A DNA stretch of 44,690 nucleotides from Amphritea sp. (GTDB lineage Bacteria; Pseudomonadota; Gammaproteobacteria; Pseudomonadales; Balneatricaceae). The stretch's first letter is position 1, and the number at the start of each line of letters is the position of its first letter. The stretch is from positions 1-44,690 of the forward strand of contig NZ_JADGEW010000031.1 in the NCBI RefSeq assembly GCF_016744155.1, read 5' to 3'. The notes under the pieces were generated by a model. The model did no database searches and was not told where the DNA came from. It saw only the letters and a program-made list of their open reading frames with translations. The position numbers and the translations under genes are program-made. Positions 9,007 to 18,406 of the stretch are shown piece by piece.

Positions 9007-9381
9007 ATGTCGATGTATAAAACACAGCGGGGGATGTCGTTTTTTTCGCTGATGATAATTTTGATTGTCGCAGGTGTTTTTCTTGCTGTCGGTATGAAGC
9101 TGATGCCTCCTTACTGGGATCATAGCCTTGTCACCTCTATGATGGAGGAGTTAGTTGAACAGCCAGAAACTAAGACCGATTCTCCAAGAGATACCCGCAC
9201 AAAAATAAATAAACGTCTGCGAATCAATCAAGTAAAGCTGCCGTCACAGGATTCAATAACCATTGATGTGAAAGAGGGTATTAAAACCCTGACGCTGAAA
9301 TACGATATTATCGTGCCGATGTTTTACAATGTAGATGCTGTTGTGAAGTTTAATGAGCAATATGAAGTGATTATCCGTTGA
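9007..9381 (+). CDS. DUF4845 family membrane-anchored protein
   Basis: This 124-aa protein is of the type found between lepB and rnc in many gamma- and betaproteobacteria (DUF4845). The N-terminus [19 protein letters not shown] resembles a type IV pilin-like anchor (hydrophobic residues about 11-31), but I see no clear prepilin cleavage glutamate. The rest is a small soluble domain, presumably periplasmic. No biochemical role is known to me. Its position suggests a link with membrane-proximal processing, but that is only inference. Its stop codon overlaps the rnc start. Confidence 0.85.
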   Translation: MSMYKTQRGMSFFSLMIILIVAGVFLAVGMKLMPPYWDHSLVTSMMEELVEQPETKTDSPRDTRTKINKRLRINQVKLPSQDSITIDVKEGIKTLTLKYDIIVPMFYNVDAVVKFNEQYEVIIR

Positions 9382-10067
9382 TTATAAAACCTGCCACAGA
9401 CCTGGCAAAAAAGCTGGGTTATAAGTTTAATGATGAGAGCATGATAGAGCTGGCTCTCACCCACCGTAGTCACGGAAAACGTAATAATGAACGCCTGGAG
9501 TTTCTGGGTGATTCGATTCTCAACTTTGTCATCGCCGAAGCGCTGTATCTTCGTTTTCCTGAAGCGAAAGAAGGGCAGCTTAGTCGACTGCGGGCTCTAT
9601 TGGTCAAAGGTGAAACCCTGGCTGAACTCGCCCGAGAGATGAAGCTGGGAGACTACCTTCGATTGGGCTCCGGCGAATTGAAAAGTGGTGGCTTTCGCCG
9701 CGATTCGATTTTGGCCGATACCGTTGAAGCTATTATTGGTGCTATCTATCTTGATAGCGATATGGAATGTTGCCGTCCTTATATCCTCAAATGGTACCAG
9801 TCTCGCCTTGAGCAGACTTCTCTTGAAGATAACCAGAAAGATTCAAAAACCCGACTGCAGGAATTTCTGCAATCTCGGCGGGCACCGCTGCCCGAGTATG
9901 ACTTGCTTTCAGTCACCGGCGAAGCGCACAAACAGACGTTTGAAATTAGTTGTCAGGTGAGTCTTTTAGATGAACCCACAGTAGGCAAAGGCAGTAGTCG
10001 TCGTCAGGCGGAGCAGAATGCTGCTGGAGCTGCACTTAAACTTATGAAAGTAGGTAGTAAAGTATGA
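9378..10067 (+). CDS. rnc: Ribonuclease III
   Basis: RNase III is the double-strand-specific endonuclease that matures rRNA and cleaves structured mRNAs. At 229 aa, it has the catalytic signature [13 protein letters not shown] (residues 37-48, Glu41 and Asp45 acidic pair), the second acidic set in [14 protein letters not shown], and a C-terminal double-stranded RNA-binding domain (about 155-225). The best start is TTG at 9378, overlapping the stop of the preceding gene as TTGA. It gives a normal N-terminus, and no in-frame ATG precedes the conserved core. The stop overlaps the era start as ATGA. Confidence 0.95.
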   Translation: MIIKPATDLAKKLGYKFNDESMIELALTHRSHGKRNNERLEFLGDSILNFVIAEALYLRFPEAKEGQLSRLRALLVKGETLAELAREMKLGDYLRLGSGELKSGGFRRDSILADTVEAIIGAIYLDSDMECCRPYILKWYQSRLEQTSLEDNQKDSKTRLQEFLQSRRAPLPEYDLLSVTGEAHKQTFEISCQVSLLDEPTVGKGSSRRQAEQNAAGAALKLMKVGSKV

Positions 10068-10999
10068 GTCGCGATCTGAGTTATCTACTGGATCAGCCCA
10101 GTGAAGATCAGCATTGCGGTTTTGTCGCAATCGTTGGCCGTCCGAATGTGGGTAAGTCTACCCTGATGAATAATATTCTGGGCCAGAAGTTGAGTATTAC
10201 CTCGCGTAAACCGCAGACGACCCGTCATCAGATCGTTGGAATTAAAACCGAGGGGGATGTTCAGGCTGTATATGTCGATACCCCCGGGCTGCATAAAGAT
10301 CAGGACAAAGCGATTAACCGCTATATGAACAAGGCGGCCAGTTCAGCACTTCGTGATGTTGATGTGGTGGTGTTTGTTATTGATCGTACCGCCTGGACTG
10401 AAGAAGACGAAATCGTTTTTGAAAAATTTGGTGGGATTAAGTGTCCTGTTATTCTGGTGATTAATAAGATTGATCAACTGGATGATAAAGAGTCACTGCT
10501 GCCTCATCTGGAAGAACTTTCTAAGAAAATGGAATTTCTGGAAATTATTCCTATCTCAGCGAAAAATGGCACTAGTGTTGATCGCCTTGAATCGGTGATC
10601 AATGAGCAATTGCCAAAGAGTGTGCATTTCTACCCGGATGATCAGATTACAGATCGTAGTTCTCGCTTTCTTGCAGCTGAGTTGGTGAGAGAGAAGTTGA
10701 TGCGTAACCTTGGGGATGAAGTTCCTTATGGTACCACTGTCGAGATTGAAGAGTTCAAGCGCAACGAACGGGGTATTCTTATTATCAGTGCGCTGATTCT
10801 GGTTGAACGTGAAGGGCAGAAGCGTATCGTTATCGGTGATAAAGGCGATAAAATCAAAGGTATTGGCCGTGATGCCCGTCTTGATATGGAAAAAATGTTT
10901 GATTCCAAAGTGATGCTTAACCTTTGGGTTAAGGTGCGCAGTAACTGGTCTGATGACGAGCGGGCGCTGCGAAGCCTGGGTTACAACGATATAGATTGA
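10064..10999 (+). CDS. era: GTPase Era
   Basis: Era is an essential GTPase that binds the 3' end of 16S rRNA during 30S subunit assembly. At 311 aa it is slightly longer than E. coli Era (301). G1 GRPNVGKST begins at residue 25, G3 is DTPGLH and G4 is NKID. The C-terminal KH domain includes the [15 protein letters not shown] stretch. It is coupled to rnc by an ATGA overlap, the conserved rnc-era arrangement, and is followed by recO after 13 bases. Confidence 0.97.
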   Translation: MSRDLSYLLDQPSEDQHCGFVAIVGRPNVGKSTLMNNILGQKLSITSRKPQTTRHQIVGIKTEGDVQAVYVDTPGLHKDQDKAINRYMNKAASSALRDVDVVVFVIDRTAWTEEDEIVFEKFGGIKCPVILVINKIDQLDDKESLLPHLEELSKKMEFLEIIPISAKNGTSVDRLESVINEQLPKSVHFYPDDQITDRSSRFLAAELVREKLMRNLGDEVPYGTTVEIEEFKRNERGILIISALILVEREGQKRIVIGDKGDKIKGIGRDARLDMEKMFDSKVMLNLWVKVRSNWSDDERALRSLGYNDID

Positions 11000-11012
11000 G
11001 TGATGGCAGCCG

Positions 11013-11720
11013 ATGAGTTATCAGGTAGACGCTCAGGCTGCTTATGTCCTGCATACCCGACCTTACAGAGAAACTAGTCTGCTGGTCGATCTGTTTACCC
11101 TAGAGCAGGGTAAAATCAGTGCCGTCGTAAAAGGCGCGCGCAGTCCCCGTTCCCGCATGCGAGCTATGATGCAGCCCTTTACGCCCTTGCAGATCAGTTG
11201 GCGGGGGCGCCATGAACTGAAAACACTGACTCAGGCTGAAGCTGTTGCAGCGCCACTGTTCCTTACAGGCGACTCACTGATCTGTGGGCTTTATGTTAAT
11301 GAACTTCTGGAACGCCTGTTACAGCCTTCGGATTCTCATCCCCAACTCTTCGTATATTATCAGTATGTATTGAATGAGTTGAGAGAGACTAGGGATGTTG
11401 AATTGGCGCTGCGCACCTTTGAGCAGCATCTGTTACAGCAGCTGGGCTTTCAGTTTGATGTGCAAGGCTGTCAGCCAGAAGTTGTCTATCGATATGACCC
11501 TACTCAGGGTTTTATTCCTGTCACTCTGTTAAGTGAGAAGATCAGACCTTTCTGCTTCACCGGTGAGCAGTTAGTGGGCATTGTAGGCGAGCAATATCAG
11601 CGCCCTGAGATCCGTCGGGCTGCGAAAAGGCTAATGCGACTGGCCTTAGAGCAACAGCTGGGGAATCGGCCGCTGCGCAGCCGAGAATTGCTACAGGGCT
11701 ATAACCCTCATAAGGTATAG
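11013..11720 (+). CDS. recO: DNA repair protein RecO
   Basis: RecO is the mediator that loads RecA onto SSB-coated single-stranded DNA in the RecFOR pathway. At 235 aa (E. coli 242), it has an N-terminal OB-fold segment beginning AYVLHTRPYRETSLLVDLFT and the VVKGARSPRSRMRAMMQPF basic stretch. The C-terminal half is helical and ends LRSRELLQGY. The position between era and pdxJ is the standard operon order. Confidence 0.94.
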   Translation: MSYQVDAQAAYVLHTRPYRETSLLVDLFTLEQGKISAVVKGARSPRSRMRAMMQPFTPLQISWRGRHELKTLTQAEAVAAPLFLTGDSLICGLYVNELLERLLQPSDSHPQLFVYYQYVLNELRETRDVELALRTFEQHLLQQLGFQFDVQGCQPEVVYRYDPTQGFIPVTLLSEKIRPFCFTGEQLVGIVGEQYQRPEIRRAAKRLMRLALEQQLGNRPLRSRELLQGYNPHKV

Positions 11721-11792
11721 CCAGACTGTTGCTCAGAGTGCGATTCTAGTAAGCTCTGTTTTATTATATTTTTGTTTGAGAAGAGGTTAACT

Positions 11793-12566
11793 GTGGTAGA
11801 GCCAAGTCGATTACTGCTGGGTGTGAATATCGATCATATTGCGACCTTGCGTCAGGCTCGGGGGACTCGTTACCCTGATCCGGTTCAGGCAGCTGCCTTA
11901 GCCGAAGAAGCCGGAGCTGATGGTATTACCGTTCACCTGCGGGAAGATCGTCGCCATATTCAGGATCGTGATATCTACCTGCTTGCAGAAACTTTGCAAA
12001 CGCGGATGAATTTTGAGATGGCGGTGACCGATGAGATGCTAAGCATCGCTGAGAAAGTTAAACCTGCCCACGCCTGTCTGGTACCGGAAAAGCGTGAAGA
12101 GCTGACTACTGAGGGAGGCTTGGACGTGGTGGGCCAGCTTACGAAAGTAAAGGCGGCCTGTGACAGGTTAGCTGCTGCAGGGGTGGAAGCCTCACTGTTT
12201 ATTGATCCGGATAATGCCCAGATTGATGCAACTCTTAGTTGTGGAGCGCCTGTGATTGAATTACACACCGGTGCTTATGCTGATGCAGAAACGGCGGCAG
12301 AGCAGAAGACCGAGTTGGAACGAATTAGATCAGCCGCGACCTATGCGTTTAGTAAAGGGTTAATTGTTAATGCAGGCCACGGTCTGAACTACCAAAACGT
12401 AGAGCAGATTGCTGAAATTCCTGAGATAAGTGAACTGAATATCGGTCACGGTATTATCGCCCGGGCAGTGTTTGTCGGTCTTAAAAAGGCGATTGCTGAG
12501 ATGCGCCGATTGATGATGGAAACCCAGGGGCGGATACAGCCGCTAAGGGATGCGGTACGCCGATGA
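11793..12566 (+). CDS. pdxJ: Pyridoxine 5'-phosphate synthase PdxJ
   Basis: PdxJ condenses 3-amino-2-oxopropyl phosphate with 1-deoxyxylulose 5-phosphate to give pyridoxine 5'-phosphate, the last ring-forming step of the DXP-dependent vitamin B6 pathway. The start is GTG 11793, placed 6 bases after a good AAGAGG ribosome site. An in-frame TTG at 11772 would lie upstream of that site and is less likely. The product is 257 aa. [16 protein letters not shown] opens the TIM barrel, and [11 protein letters not shown]-like and [14 protein letters not shown] motifs are present. The stop overlaps acpS as ATGA. Confidence 0.95.
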   Translation: MVEPSRLLLGVNIDHIATLRQARGTRYPDPVQAAALAEEAGADGITVHLREDRRHIQDRDIYLLAETLQTRMNFEMAVTDEMLSIAEKVKPAHACLVPEKREELTTEGGLDVVGQLTKVKAACDRLAAAGVEASLFIDPDNAQIDATLSCGAPVIELHTGAYADAETAAEQKTELERIRSAATYAFSKGLIVNAGHGLNYQNVEQIAEIPEISELNIGHGIIARAVFVGLKKAIAEMRRLMMETQGRIQPLRDAVRR

Positions 12567-12940
12567 TTTTTGGTGTGGGGACAGATCTACTTGATATCCG
12601 GCGTATAGAGATGGCATTGGCGCGTACGCCACGTCTGTCAGAGCGGATTCTGACCCCCACCGAATTGTCGCAATATCAGCAATCTAATCAACAACCCCGG
12701 TTTCTGGCCAAACGTTTTGCAGCAAAGGAAGCGGCTGTGAAAGCGTTGGGTACCGGTATTGGACGAGGTATTAGTTGGCAGCATTTTGAAGTTGGTCATA
12801 ATGAACTGGGCCGACCGATAATGACTCTTACTGGCAATGCGCGACAGCGAGCGGAGGATCTGGGGATCGCTACCTTCCACCTTTCCTATAGCGATGAGCA
12901 GGATCAAGTTATCGCATTTGTTGTGGCAGAACAGCTCTGA
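12563..12940 (+). CDS. acpS: Holo-[acyl-carrier-protein] synthase AcpS
   Basis: AcpS transfers 4'-phosphopantetheine from CoA to the acyl carrier protein of fatty acid synthesis. At 125 aa, it has [13 protein letters not shown] (Asp of the Mg site) near the N-terminus and the second signature [14 protein letters not shown]. It overlaps pdxJ by 4 bases and is the last gene of the lepA-acpS run. No strong terminator is visible before the next gene. Confidence 0.96.
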   Translation: MIFGVGTDLLDIRRIEMALARTPRLSERILTPTELSQYQQSNQQPRFLAKRFAAKEAAVKALGTGIGRGISWQHFEVGHNELGRPIMTLTGNARQRAEDLGIATFHLSYSDEQDQVIAFVVAEQL

Positions 12941-13026
12941 TTAAGCGTTATTCCTGAAAGTCGTGTTCGACTATTTTTATAGACTAAACTGAAAGCAGAC
13001 ATCAGAGAGTTCTAGGAGGTGGTGCG

Positions 13027-13422
13027 ATGAACACTATTATGGTTGCTACCAATTTTTCACCGCTCAATGAAAAGCTTATCGATCTAGCTCAGGTTTTTAC
13101 CAGCACTGTTTATCTGTTGCATGTGGTTTTGCCGAACGAAGATATCAGTTATCGGGATAAGAAGGAGATGGGGCAGGAGTTTGCCGAAGAGTCATCAGCG
13201 CTTAATAAGCAGGCTCAGCAATTGCGGCATCAGGGTATTGAAACCCATGCGCTCTTGCTGGAAGGAATTGCTCCGGTGGCAATTCTTGAAGAGGCTGATC
13301 GATTAAGTGCTGACCTGATTGTTCTGGGCGGGGTTGGTAAACGCAGCTCAACAGTTCTCGGAGATGATCTCGTTCATAAAGTTGTTAAACAGTCGCAACG
13401 ACCGGTACTGGTCCTTCCGTAG
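13027..13422 (+). CDS. Universal stress protein, UspA family
   Basis: This single-domain universal stress protein has 131 aa with a Rossmann-like fold: MNTIMVATNFSPLNEKLID at the N-terminus and LIVLGGVGKRSSTVLGDD near the end, where nucleotide-binding members carry GxxG-x9-G(S/T). The final glycine of that motif is not obvious here, so ATP binding is uncertain. An excellent AGGAGG (13014-13019) lies 7 bases before the ATG. It stands alone between acpS and cysM. Confidence 0.88.
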   Translation: MNTIMVATNFSPLNEKLIDLAQVFTSTVYLLHVVLPNEDISYRDKKEMGQEFAEESSALNKQAQQLRHQGIETHALLLEGIAPVAILEEADRLSADLIVLGGVGKRSSTVLGDDLVHKVVKQSQRPVLVLP

Positions 13423-13591
13423 TCGGAGTGTGCCTCTGGCGAGTGTATTCATTAGAGCATGAATTATTCTGTATTGAGCTTTATCGGTAGGCTCGGTATG
13501 ATCGCGATCTATATTTAAGTTATATCAAATACATTTTTAATTTCTTCTGGTTATATTTTTATATATTCAGGACGATCACTGGTAATAAGTT

Positions 13592-14485
13592 ATGAGCGTG
13601 CAGTTTCCAACCATCGAAGATTATGTGGGTAATACACCATTGGTGCGCCTGCAGCGGTTGTCTGTGGGGCGGGGCAATACGGTGCTTTGTAAACTAGAAG
13701 GCAATAATCCGGCGGGCTCGGTAAAAGATCGTCCAGCGATGAGCATGATTCAGTTGGCTGAGCAGCGAGGGTTGATAAAGCCTGGAGACACCCTGATAGA
13801 AGCTACTTCTGGAAATACCGGTATCGCGCTAGCGATGGCGGCGGCAATTAAAGGCTACAATATGAAGCTGATTATGCCGGATAACAGCAGTGAAGAGCGC
13901 AAAACTTCAATGACCGCTTATGGCGCAGAACTGATTCCTGTGACTAAAGAAGAGGGCATGGAGGGAGCCCGTGATCTGGCGCTGCAGATGCAGGCGGATG
14001 GTAAGGGCATTGTACTCGACCAGTTTGCCAACATGGATAATCCAGAAGCACATTATCGCGGTACCGGTCCAGAACTGTGGCAACAGACAGATGGCAGAAT
14101 AACTCACTTTGTCAGTGCTATGGGGACAACGGGAACTATCATGGGTACCTCCCGGTACCTGAAAGAGCAGAATCCTGATGTTCAGATTGTGGGTCTTCAG
14201 CCTGCTGAAGGAGCCTCTATCCCGGGTATTCGTCGCTGGCCTGAAGAGTACTTACCTAAAATCTTCGAAGCATCCCGGGTTGATTCGGTACTGGATATAA
14301 CTCAGGAAGAGGCTGAAAATACCATGCGTGCTTTAGCTCAACAGGAGGGTATCTTCTGTGGGGTTTCATCTGGTGGGGCCGTTGCTGGAGCTTTACGTTT
14401 GGCGCAGGAGGTAGAAAACTCCATTATAGTCTGCATTATCTGTGACCGGGGCGACCGCTACCTGTCGACCGGAGTCTTTAGTTAG
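13592..14485 (+). CDS. cysM: Cysteine synthase B (O-acetylserine sulfhydrylase)
   Basis: This PLP enzyme makes cysteine from O-acetylserine and sulfide, or S-sulfocysteine with thiosulfate for CysM-type enzymes. At 297 aa, it has the PLP lysine Lys45 in AGSVKDRPA, the substrate loop EATSGNTGIALA (about 66-77) and the glycine-rich phosphate cup AMGTTGTIMG. The short length and EYLP...ASRVD stretch favour CysM over CysK. The 169-base AT-rich leader upstream probably holds its promoter, and a strong terminator follows. Confidence 0.93.
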   Translation: MSVQFPTIEDYVGNTPLVRLQRLSVGRGNTVLCKLEGNNPAGSVKDRPAMSMIQLAEQRGLIKPGDTLIEATSGNTGIALAMAAAIKGYNMKLIMPDNSSEERKTSMTAYGAELIPVTKEEGMEGARDLALQMQADGKGIVLDQFANMDNPEAHYRGTGPELWQQTDGRITHFVSAMGTTGTIMGTSRYLKEQNPDVQIVGLQPAEGASIPGIRRWPEEYLPKIFEASRVDSVLDITQEEAENTMRALAQQEGIFCGVSSGGAVAGALRLAQEVENSIIVCIICDRGDRYLSTGVFS

Positions 14486-14512
14486 AGTTGTATCGCCTTA
14501 TTGATTTAACTG

Positions 14513-14537
14513 AAGGAGCCTAGGCTCCTTTTTTTAT
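14513..14537 (+). terminator. Terminator after cysM
   Basis: The 8-bp stem AAGGAGCC / GGCTCCTT with a 2-base centre (TA) is followed by TTTTTT. It is strong and directly downstream of cysM. The remaining bases to relA (14538-14762) show no gene. In Pseudomonas relatives rlmD occupies this interval. Confidence 0.85.
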
Positions 14538-14762
14538 GGTTAAAATGCTCCTTTTCCCGAGTTTGGATTAACCTGATTTGGTTGCTAACCATAATGAACT
14601 TACTCGCTATTGACGGTCTGAGATAATAGAATGTGCCGCTATATGTGCTGTGAAGTGAAGAAAGCTACCTACTTTCTGCTTCTATTTTAAAGCTGTAATT
14701 ACATAAAAGATCCATGGCGTAGTTGAAATGGACATCAGGTTAATCGGGAGTGGCGCGAAGCC

Positions 14763-17015
14763 GTGGTAAAAGTACGCGAAGATCATCCAATACATGCTGA
14801 TGGCAGTGTCGATCTGGAATTGTGGCTTGAACGGCTGCAGGAACAGGTTGAAGTTAAGAATATAGACACGATTCGTCAGGCATGCCTTTATGCCAAGCAA
14901 CTTAAGGAAGAGGCTGAGCCCTCAGAAGATTCCTGGGAAAATACTGACAGCTACCTCACCGGGCTGGAGATGGCCCAGATATTGATTGAGTTGAATCAAG
15001 ATCAGGATGCACTGGTTGCTGCAATCCTTTATCGCAGCGTACGTGAGAAACGCGCGACGCTGGAAGATATCCGCCGTCGTTTTGGTCAGACGATAACCTC
15101 TCTTATCGAAGGTGTACTTCAGATGGCTGCAATCGGCAGTCGTCAAAATCCCCGTCGCGAAAATGTACTGGGCCAGAGTGGTAATCCCCTAGACAACGTA
15201 CGTAAGATGTTGGTGTCGATGATCGACGACGTGCGGGTTGTGCTGATTAAAATTGCTGAGCGTACCTGTGCTATCCGTGGGGTAAAAGAGGGCTCCCGCA
15301 AAAAACGTTTCCTCGTTGCCAGAGAGGTCTTTGATGTTTATGCCCCGTTGGCTCACCGTCTGGGTATCGGTCATATTAAATGGGAACTGGAAGATCTTTC
15401 CTTTCGCTATCTAAAGCCCAACGATTATAAGCAGATTGCTAAACTGTTGGACGAGAAGCGCCTCGATCGGCAGCAATTTATTAAAGACTCTGTGAGTCTT
15501 CTTAATACTGAGCTGGACAAGGTCAGTATCGACGGCGAGGTGATGGGCCGGGCTAAGCATATTTACAGTATCTGGCGCAAAATGCAGAACAAGAATATCG
15601 ACTTTAATCAGGTCTATGATATTCGTGCGGTACGGATTCTGGTGCCGGAAATCAGGGACTGCTATACGGTTTTAGGTATAGTCCATGGCCTGTGGCGTAA
15701 TATTCCTCATGAGTTTGATGATTACATCGCTTCGCCAAAACCGAACGGTTACCGGTCACTGCACACTGCTGTATTTGGCCCCTCCGGTAAAGTATTAGAG
15801 ATTCAGATCAGAACCTTTTCGATGCATGAGGAGGCTGAGCTTGGCGTCTGTGCTCACTGGCTTTATAAAGGTACCGATACTCAGTCCCAGAGCTCAAGTT
15901 ACGAAGATAAGATCGCTTGGTTGCGTCAGGTCCTGGAGTGGACTGAAGATCTAAGTGACACTGAAGAATTTTCTGATGTTATTGGTGCAGATATTACCCA
16001 TGACCGGGTTTATGTATTTACCCCGGAAGGCCATGTTGTCGATATGCCGGTGGGTTCTACACCGGTGGATTTTGCCTATCGGGTACACACGGAAGTTGGA
16101 CATCGCTGTCGTGGAGCTAAAGTAAACGGGCGGATAATGCCATTGACCCGTCAGTTGCAGACCGGTGACCAGGTCGAGATTCTTACCGCCAACACTGAAC
16201 ATCCCCGACGTGACTGGCTTAACCCTAACCTGGGTTATATCACCAGTGCCCGTTCCCGGGCTAAGGTGCAGCATTGGTTTAAGCTGCAGGATAAAGACAA
16301 AAATGCGGCGGCAGGTAAGAAAATTATCGACCGCGAATTTCGTCGTCTGGCACTTGATAATGCCGAACTTAATTTTGCGCAGATGGCTGAGTCTGTTAAT
16401 CACAAATCCTCAGAAGATATGTATGCCGCGCTGGGCGCTGGTGATATTCGTTTGTCGCAGATTATCAATGTTGCACAGCAGCAGGTTGAGACAGTTCATT
16501 ACGACGAGCAGTTAGATCTTGAATTGCCGGGTAGCAGTCTTAAACCTCAAACAGTATATGACGGTATTAAAATCCGTGGCGTTGGTAACCTGCTTACCTC
16601 TATCGCACCCTGCTGTAAGCCCGTTCCGGGGGACCCTATCATTGGTTATATAACTAAGGGCAGGGGCGTATCGATTCACCGGGAAGACTGTACTAATGCT
16701 TTCCAGTTGCGCCAGCAAGAAAGTGAAAGAATTGTTGAAGTAAACTGGGGTGAAGACAGTGAATCAACGTATCCTGTTGATCTCTTTGTTGAAGCCTTTG
16801 ACCGTGCTGGCTTGCTCCGTGACCTGATGATGGTGCTGTCAAACGAGAGCGTCAATCTGGTTGCAGCTAATACCCAGTCGGATAAAAAGAGTAATGTTGC
16901 CCAGTTGACACTGACTATTGAGATCAGTCGATTGGAGCTGCTAGGTAAAATTATGGATAAGATCAATCAGATACCAAACGTTACCGACGTACATCGTCAG
17001 CGAAGTGGTTCCTGA
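14763..17015 (+). CDS. relA: GTP pyrophosphokinase RelA
   Basis: RelA is the ribosome-associated (p)ppGpp synthetase of the stringent response. At 750 aa, it has a degenerate hydrolase domain (about 50-200) in which the catalytic HD is replaced (LVAAILYRSVREKRATL), as in monofunctional RelA. The synthetase domain (about 255-365) contains YDIRAVRIL and SPKPNGYRSLHTAVFGP. The TGS domain (about 405-465) begins DRVYVFTPEGHV, and a C-terminal ACT domain is present. The start is GTG 14763, and a GGGAG lies about 14 bases upstream. The stop overlaps the mazG start by one base. Confidence 0.96.
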   Translation: MVKVREDHPIHADGSVDLELWLERLQEQVEVKNIDTIRQACLYAKQLKEEAEPSEDSWENTDSYLTGLEMAQILIELNQDQDALVAAILYRSVREKRATLEDIRRRFGQTITSLIEGVLQMAAIGSRQNPRRENVLGQSGNPLDNVRKMLVSMIDDVRVVLIKIAERTCAIRGVKEGSRKKRFLVAREVFDVYAPLAHRLGIGHIKWELEDLSFRYLKPNDYKQIAKLLDEKRLDRQQFIKDSVSLLNTELDKVSIDGEVMGRAKHIYSIWRKMQNKNIDFNQVYDIRAVRILVPEIRDCYTVLGIVHGLWRNIPHEFDDYIASPKPNGYRSLHTAVFGPSGKVLEIQIRTFSMHEEAELGVCAHWLYKGTDTQSQSSSYEDKIAWLRQVLEWTEDLSDTEEFSDVIGADITHDRVYVFTPEGHVVDMPVGSTPVDFAYRVHTEVGHRCRGAKVNGRIMPLTRQLQTGDQVEILTANTEHPRRDWLNPNLGYITSARSRAKVQHWFKLQDKDKNAAAGKKIIDREFRRLALDNAELNFAQMAESVNHKSSEDMYAALGAGDIRLSQIINVAQQQVETVHYDEQLDLELPGSSLKPQTVYDGIKIRGVGNLLTSIAPCCKPVPGDPIIGYITKGRGVSIHREDCTNAFQLRQQESERIVEVNWGEDSESTYPVDLFVEAFDRAGLLRDLMMVLSNESVNLVAANTQSDKKSNVAQLTLTIEISRLELLGKIMDKINQIPNVTDVHRQRSGS

Positions 17016-17833
17016 TGGACGCTCAATATACTCTGGACGACCTGCTCAATCTGATGGTGCGCTTGCGAGATCCCACCGATGGCTGCCCCTGGGACCTGAA
17101 ACAGAGTTTTGCCAGTATCGTACCGCATACGTTGGAAGAAGCTTATGAAGTGGCTGATACCATTGAGCGGGAAGACTGGGAGCATCTGCCGAGTGAATTA
17201 GGCGATCTGCTATTTCAGGTTGTTTTTTATGCACGTCTGGGGCAGGAAGAGCAGCGTTTTGGTTTTGACGAGATAGTCGATACCCTGGTCAGAAAACTGC
17301 TTCGCCGCCACCCCCACGTTTTTCCCGAAGGGACGCTGGAGAGTCGTCGTGGCTCGGAATCCATTGATGAGAAGGATGTTAAAGCTACCTGGGAGGCGAT
17401 TAAAGAACAGGAGCGGGGTGATAAACCGCAACAGGAATCGCGAGTGTTGGACGATATTCCAATGGCGCTTCCTGCGTTGAATCGGGCAGAAAAGTTGCAG
17501 AAACGCGCCGCGCGAGTGGGGTTTGACTGGGGTGATGTTGGCCCGGTTCTGGATAAGATTGAAGAGGAAATTGCTGAGTTGCGTGAGGCTATCGCAGCAG
17601 GGGATAAGCTTGAGATGGAGCACGAACTGGGCGATCTGATGTTTGCTCAGGTTAATCTGGCTCGTCACATGGGCATCAATCCAGAGTCAGCGCTGCGCTA
17701 TACCAATCAGAAATTCACTAATCGTTTTGCGCATATCGAAGACCAGGTAAAAGGTTCCGGTAAAGACTGGCAGACCTTCAGTCTTGAAGAGTTAGATGGC
17801 TGGTGGAATGAAGCAAAGCGCAAAGGGTTATAA
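17015..17833 (+). CDS. mazG: Nucleoside triphosphate pyrophosphohydrolase MazG
   Basis: MazG hydrolyses (d)NTPs to NMP and pyrophosphate and in E. coli lowers ppGpp accumulation during starvation. At 272 aa, it has two tandem MazG helical domains. The first carries LEEAYEVAD and SELGDLLFQVV metal-binding acidic motifs, and the second carries EEIAELREAI and EHELGDLMFAQVN. It starts on the last base of the relA stop codon, so synthetase and pyrophosphohydrolase are translationally coupled, a conserved arrangement. Confidence 0.96.
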   Translation: MDAQYTLDDLLNLMVRLRDPTDGCPWDLKQSFASIVPHTLEEAYEVADTIEREDWEHLPSELGDLLFQVVFYARLGQEEQRFGFDEIVDTLVRKLLRRHPHVFPEGTLESRRGSESIDEKDVKATWEAIKEQERGDKPQQESRVLDDIPMALPALNRAEKLQKRAARVGFDWGDVGPVLDKIEEEIAELREAIAAGDKLEMEHELGDLMFAQVNLARHMGINPESALRYTNQKFTNRFAHIEDQVKGSGKDWQTFSLEELDGWWNEAKRKGL

Positions 17834-17859
17834 TTAGAGCGATTAAACGGAGGCGACTA

Positions 17860-18246
17860 ATGGGAACATTACAATGGGTGATCCTGGCGGTAGTGGTAAT
17901 GGCTGGCCTGGGTTACTGGAATTATCAGCGTATTGATGGGCAGCGCAAGGCTCTGGAAGGCGCAGGTTTTGTCGTGTCAGATGATCTTAAAGGTAATCCC
18001 GGCCTGTTAGTCAGTACGACGCAACAACAGATAGCGGTTTTAATTCCCACCGGCTACCTGCGTGTTGGTTTTGATCAGTTAAAGCACGGTGAGATCCGCC
18101 AGGATGCATCGGGCGAAAAAGACAGCAACTACCGCATAGCGCTGATACTGAACGGCGCATCTCAATCCGAAGTTGAAAACCGCTATCAAGATGAACATCA
18201 GGCGGATAGCGCTTTTAAAAAGCTCAGAAATTTAACCAGCCACTAA
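17860..18246 (+). CDS. Unknown single-pass membrane protein (128 aa)
   Basis: I do not recognise this family. The ATG has a textbook GGAGG ribosome site 6 bases upstream. One N-terminal membrane helix (about residues 4-22, WVILAVVVMAGLGYW) is followed by a soluble domain of about 105 residues rich in polar residues and ending in a charged helix. It lies 26 bases after mazG and before a hairpin terminator, so it is probably the third gene of the relA-mazG unit. Confidence 0.7.
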   Translation: MGTLQWVILAVVVMAGLGYWNYQRIDGQRKALEGAGFVVSDDLKGNPGLLVSTTQQQIAVLIPTGYLRVGFDQLKHGEIRQDASGEKDSNYRIALILNGASQSEVENRYQDEHQADSAFKKLRNLTSH

Positions 18247-18250
18247 GTCT

Positions 18251-18285
18251 AAACAGGCCGCTTTCTTAAATGAGGGGCCTGTTTT
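18251..18285 (+). terminator. Terminator after the 128-aa membrane protein gene
   Basis: The 9-bp arms AAACAGGCC (18251-18259) and GGCCTGTTT (18276-18284) are separated by 16 bases and followed by only a short T tract. The arm is also A-rich on its left side, so it could act in both directions. Confidence 0.65.
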
Positions 18286-18318
18286 AAGCCTGGCCCTCCC
18301 TCTCATACTTTCCTTCTG

Positions 18319-18346
18319 ATACTAAGATAGTATTTGTGCTTCGCAC
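18319..18346. promoter_or_regulatory. Two adjacent small palindromes upstream of ppc
   Basis: ATACTA-AGA-TAGTAT (18319-18333) is followed immediately by the palindrome GTGC-TTC-GCAC (18336-18346), and TAGTAT recurs at 18355-18360. They lie 60-90 bases before ppc and could be operator sites or part of a leader. No regulator can be named. A loose TTGTGC / TATCAA promoter overlaps. Confidence 0.3.
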
Positions 18347-18406
18347 GAAAACTGTAGTATCAATAGTCTGAATTATAAGTATTTAATATCTGACAGGGGA
18401 CGTGGT

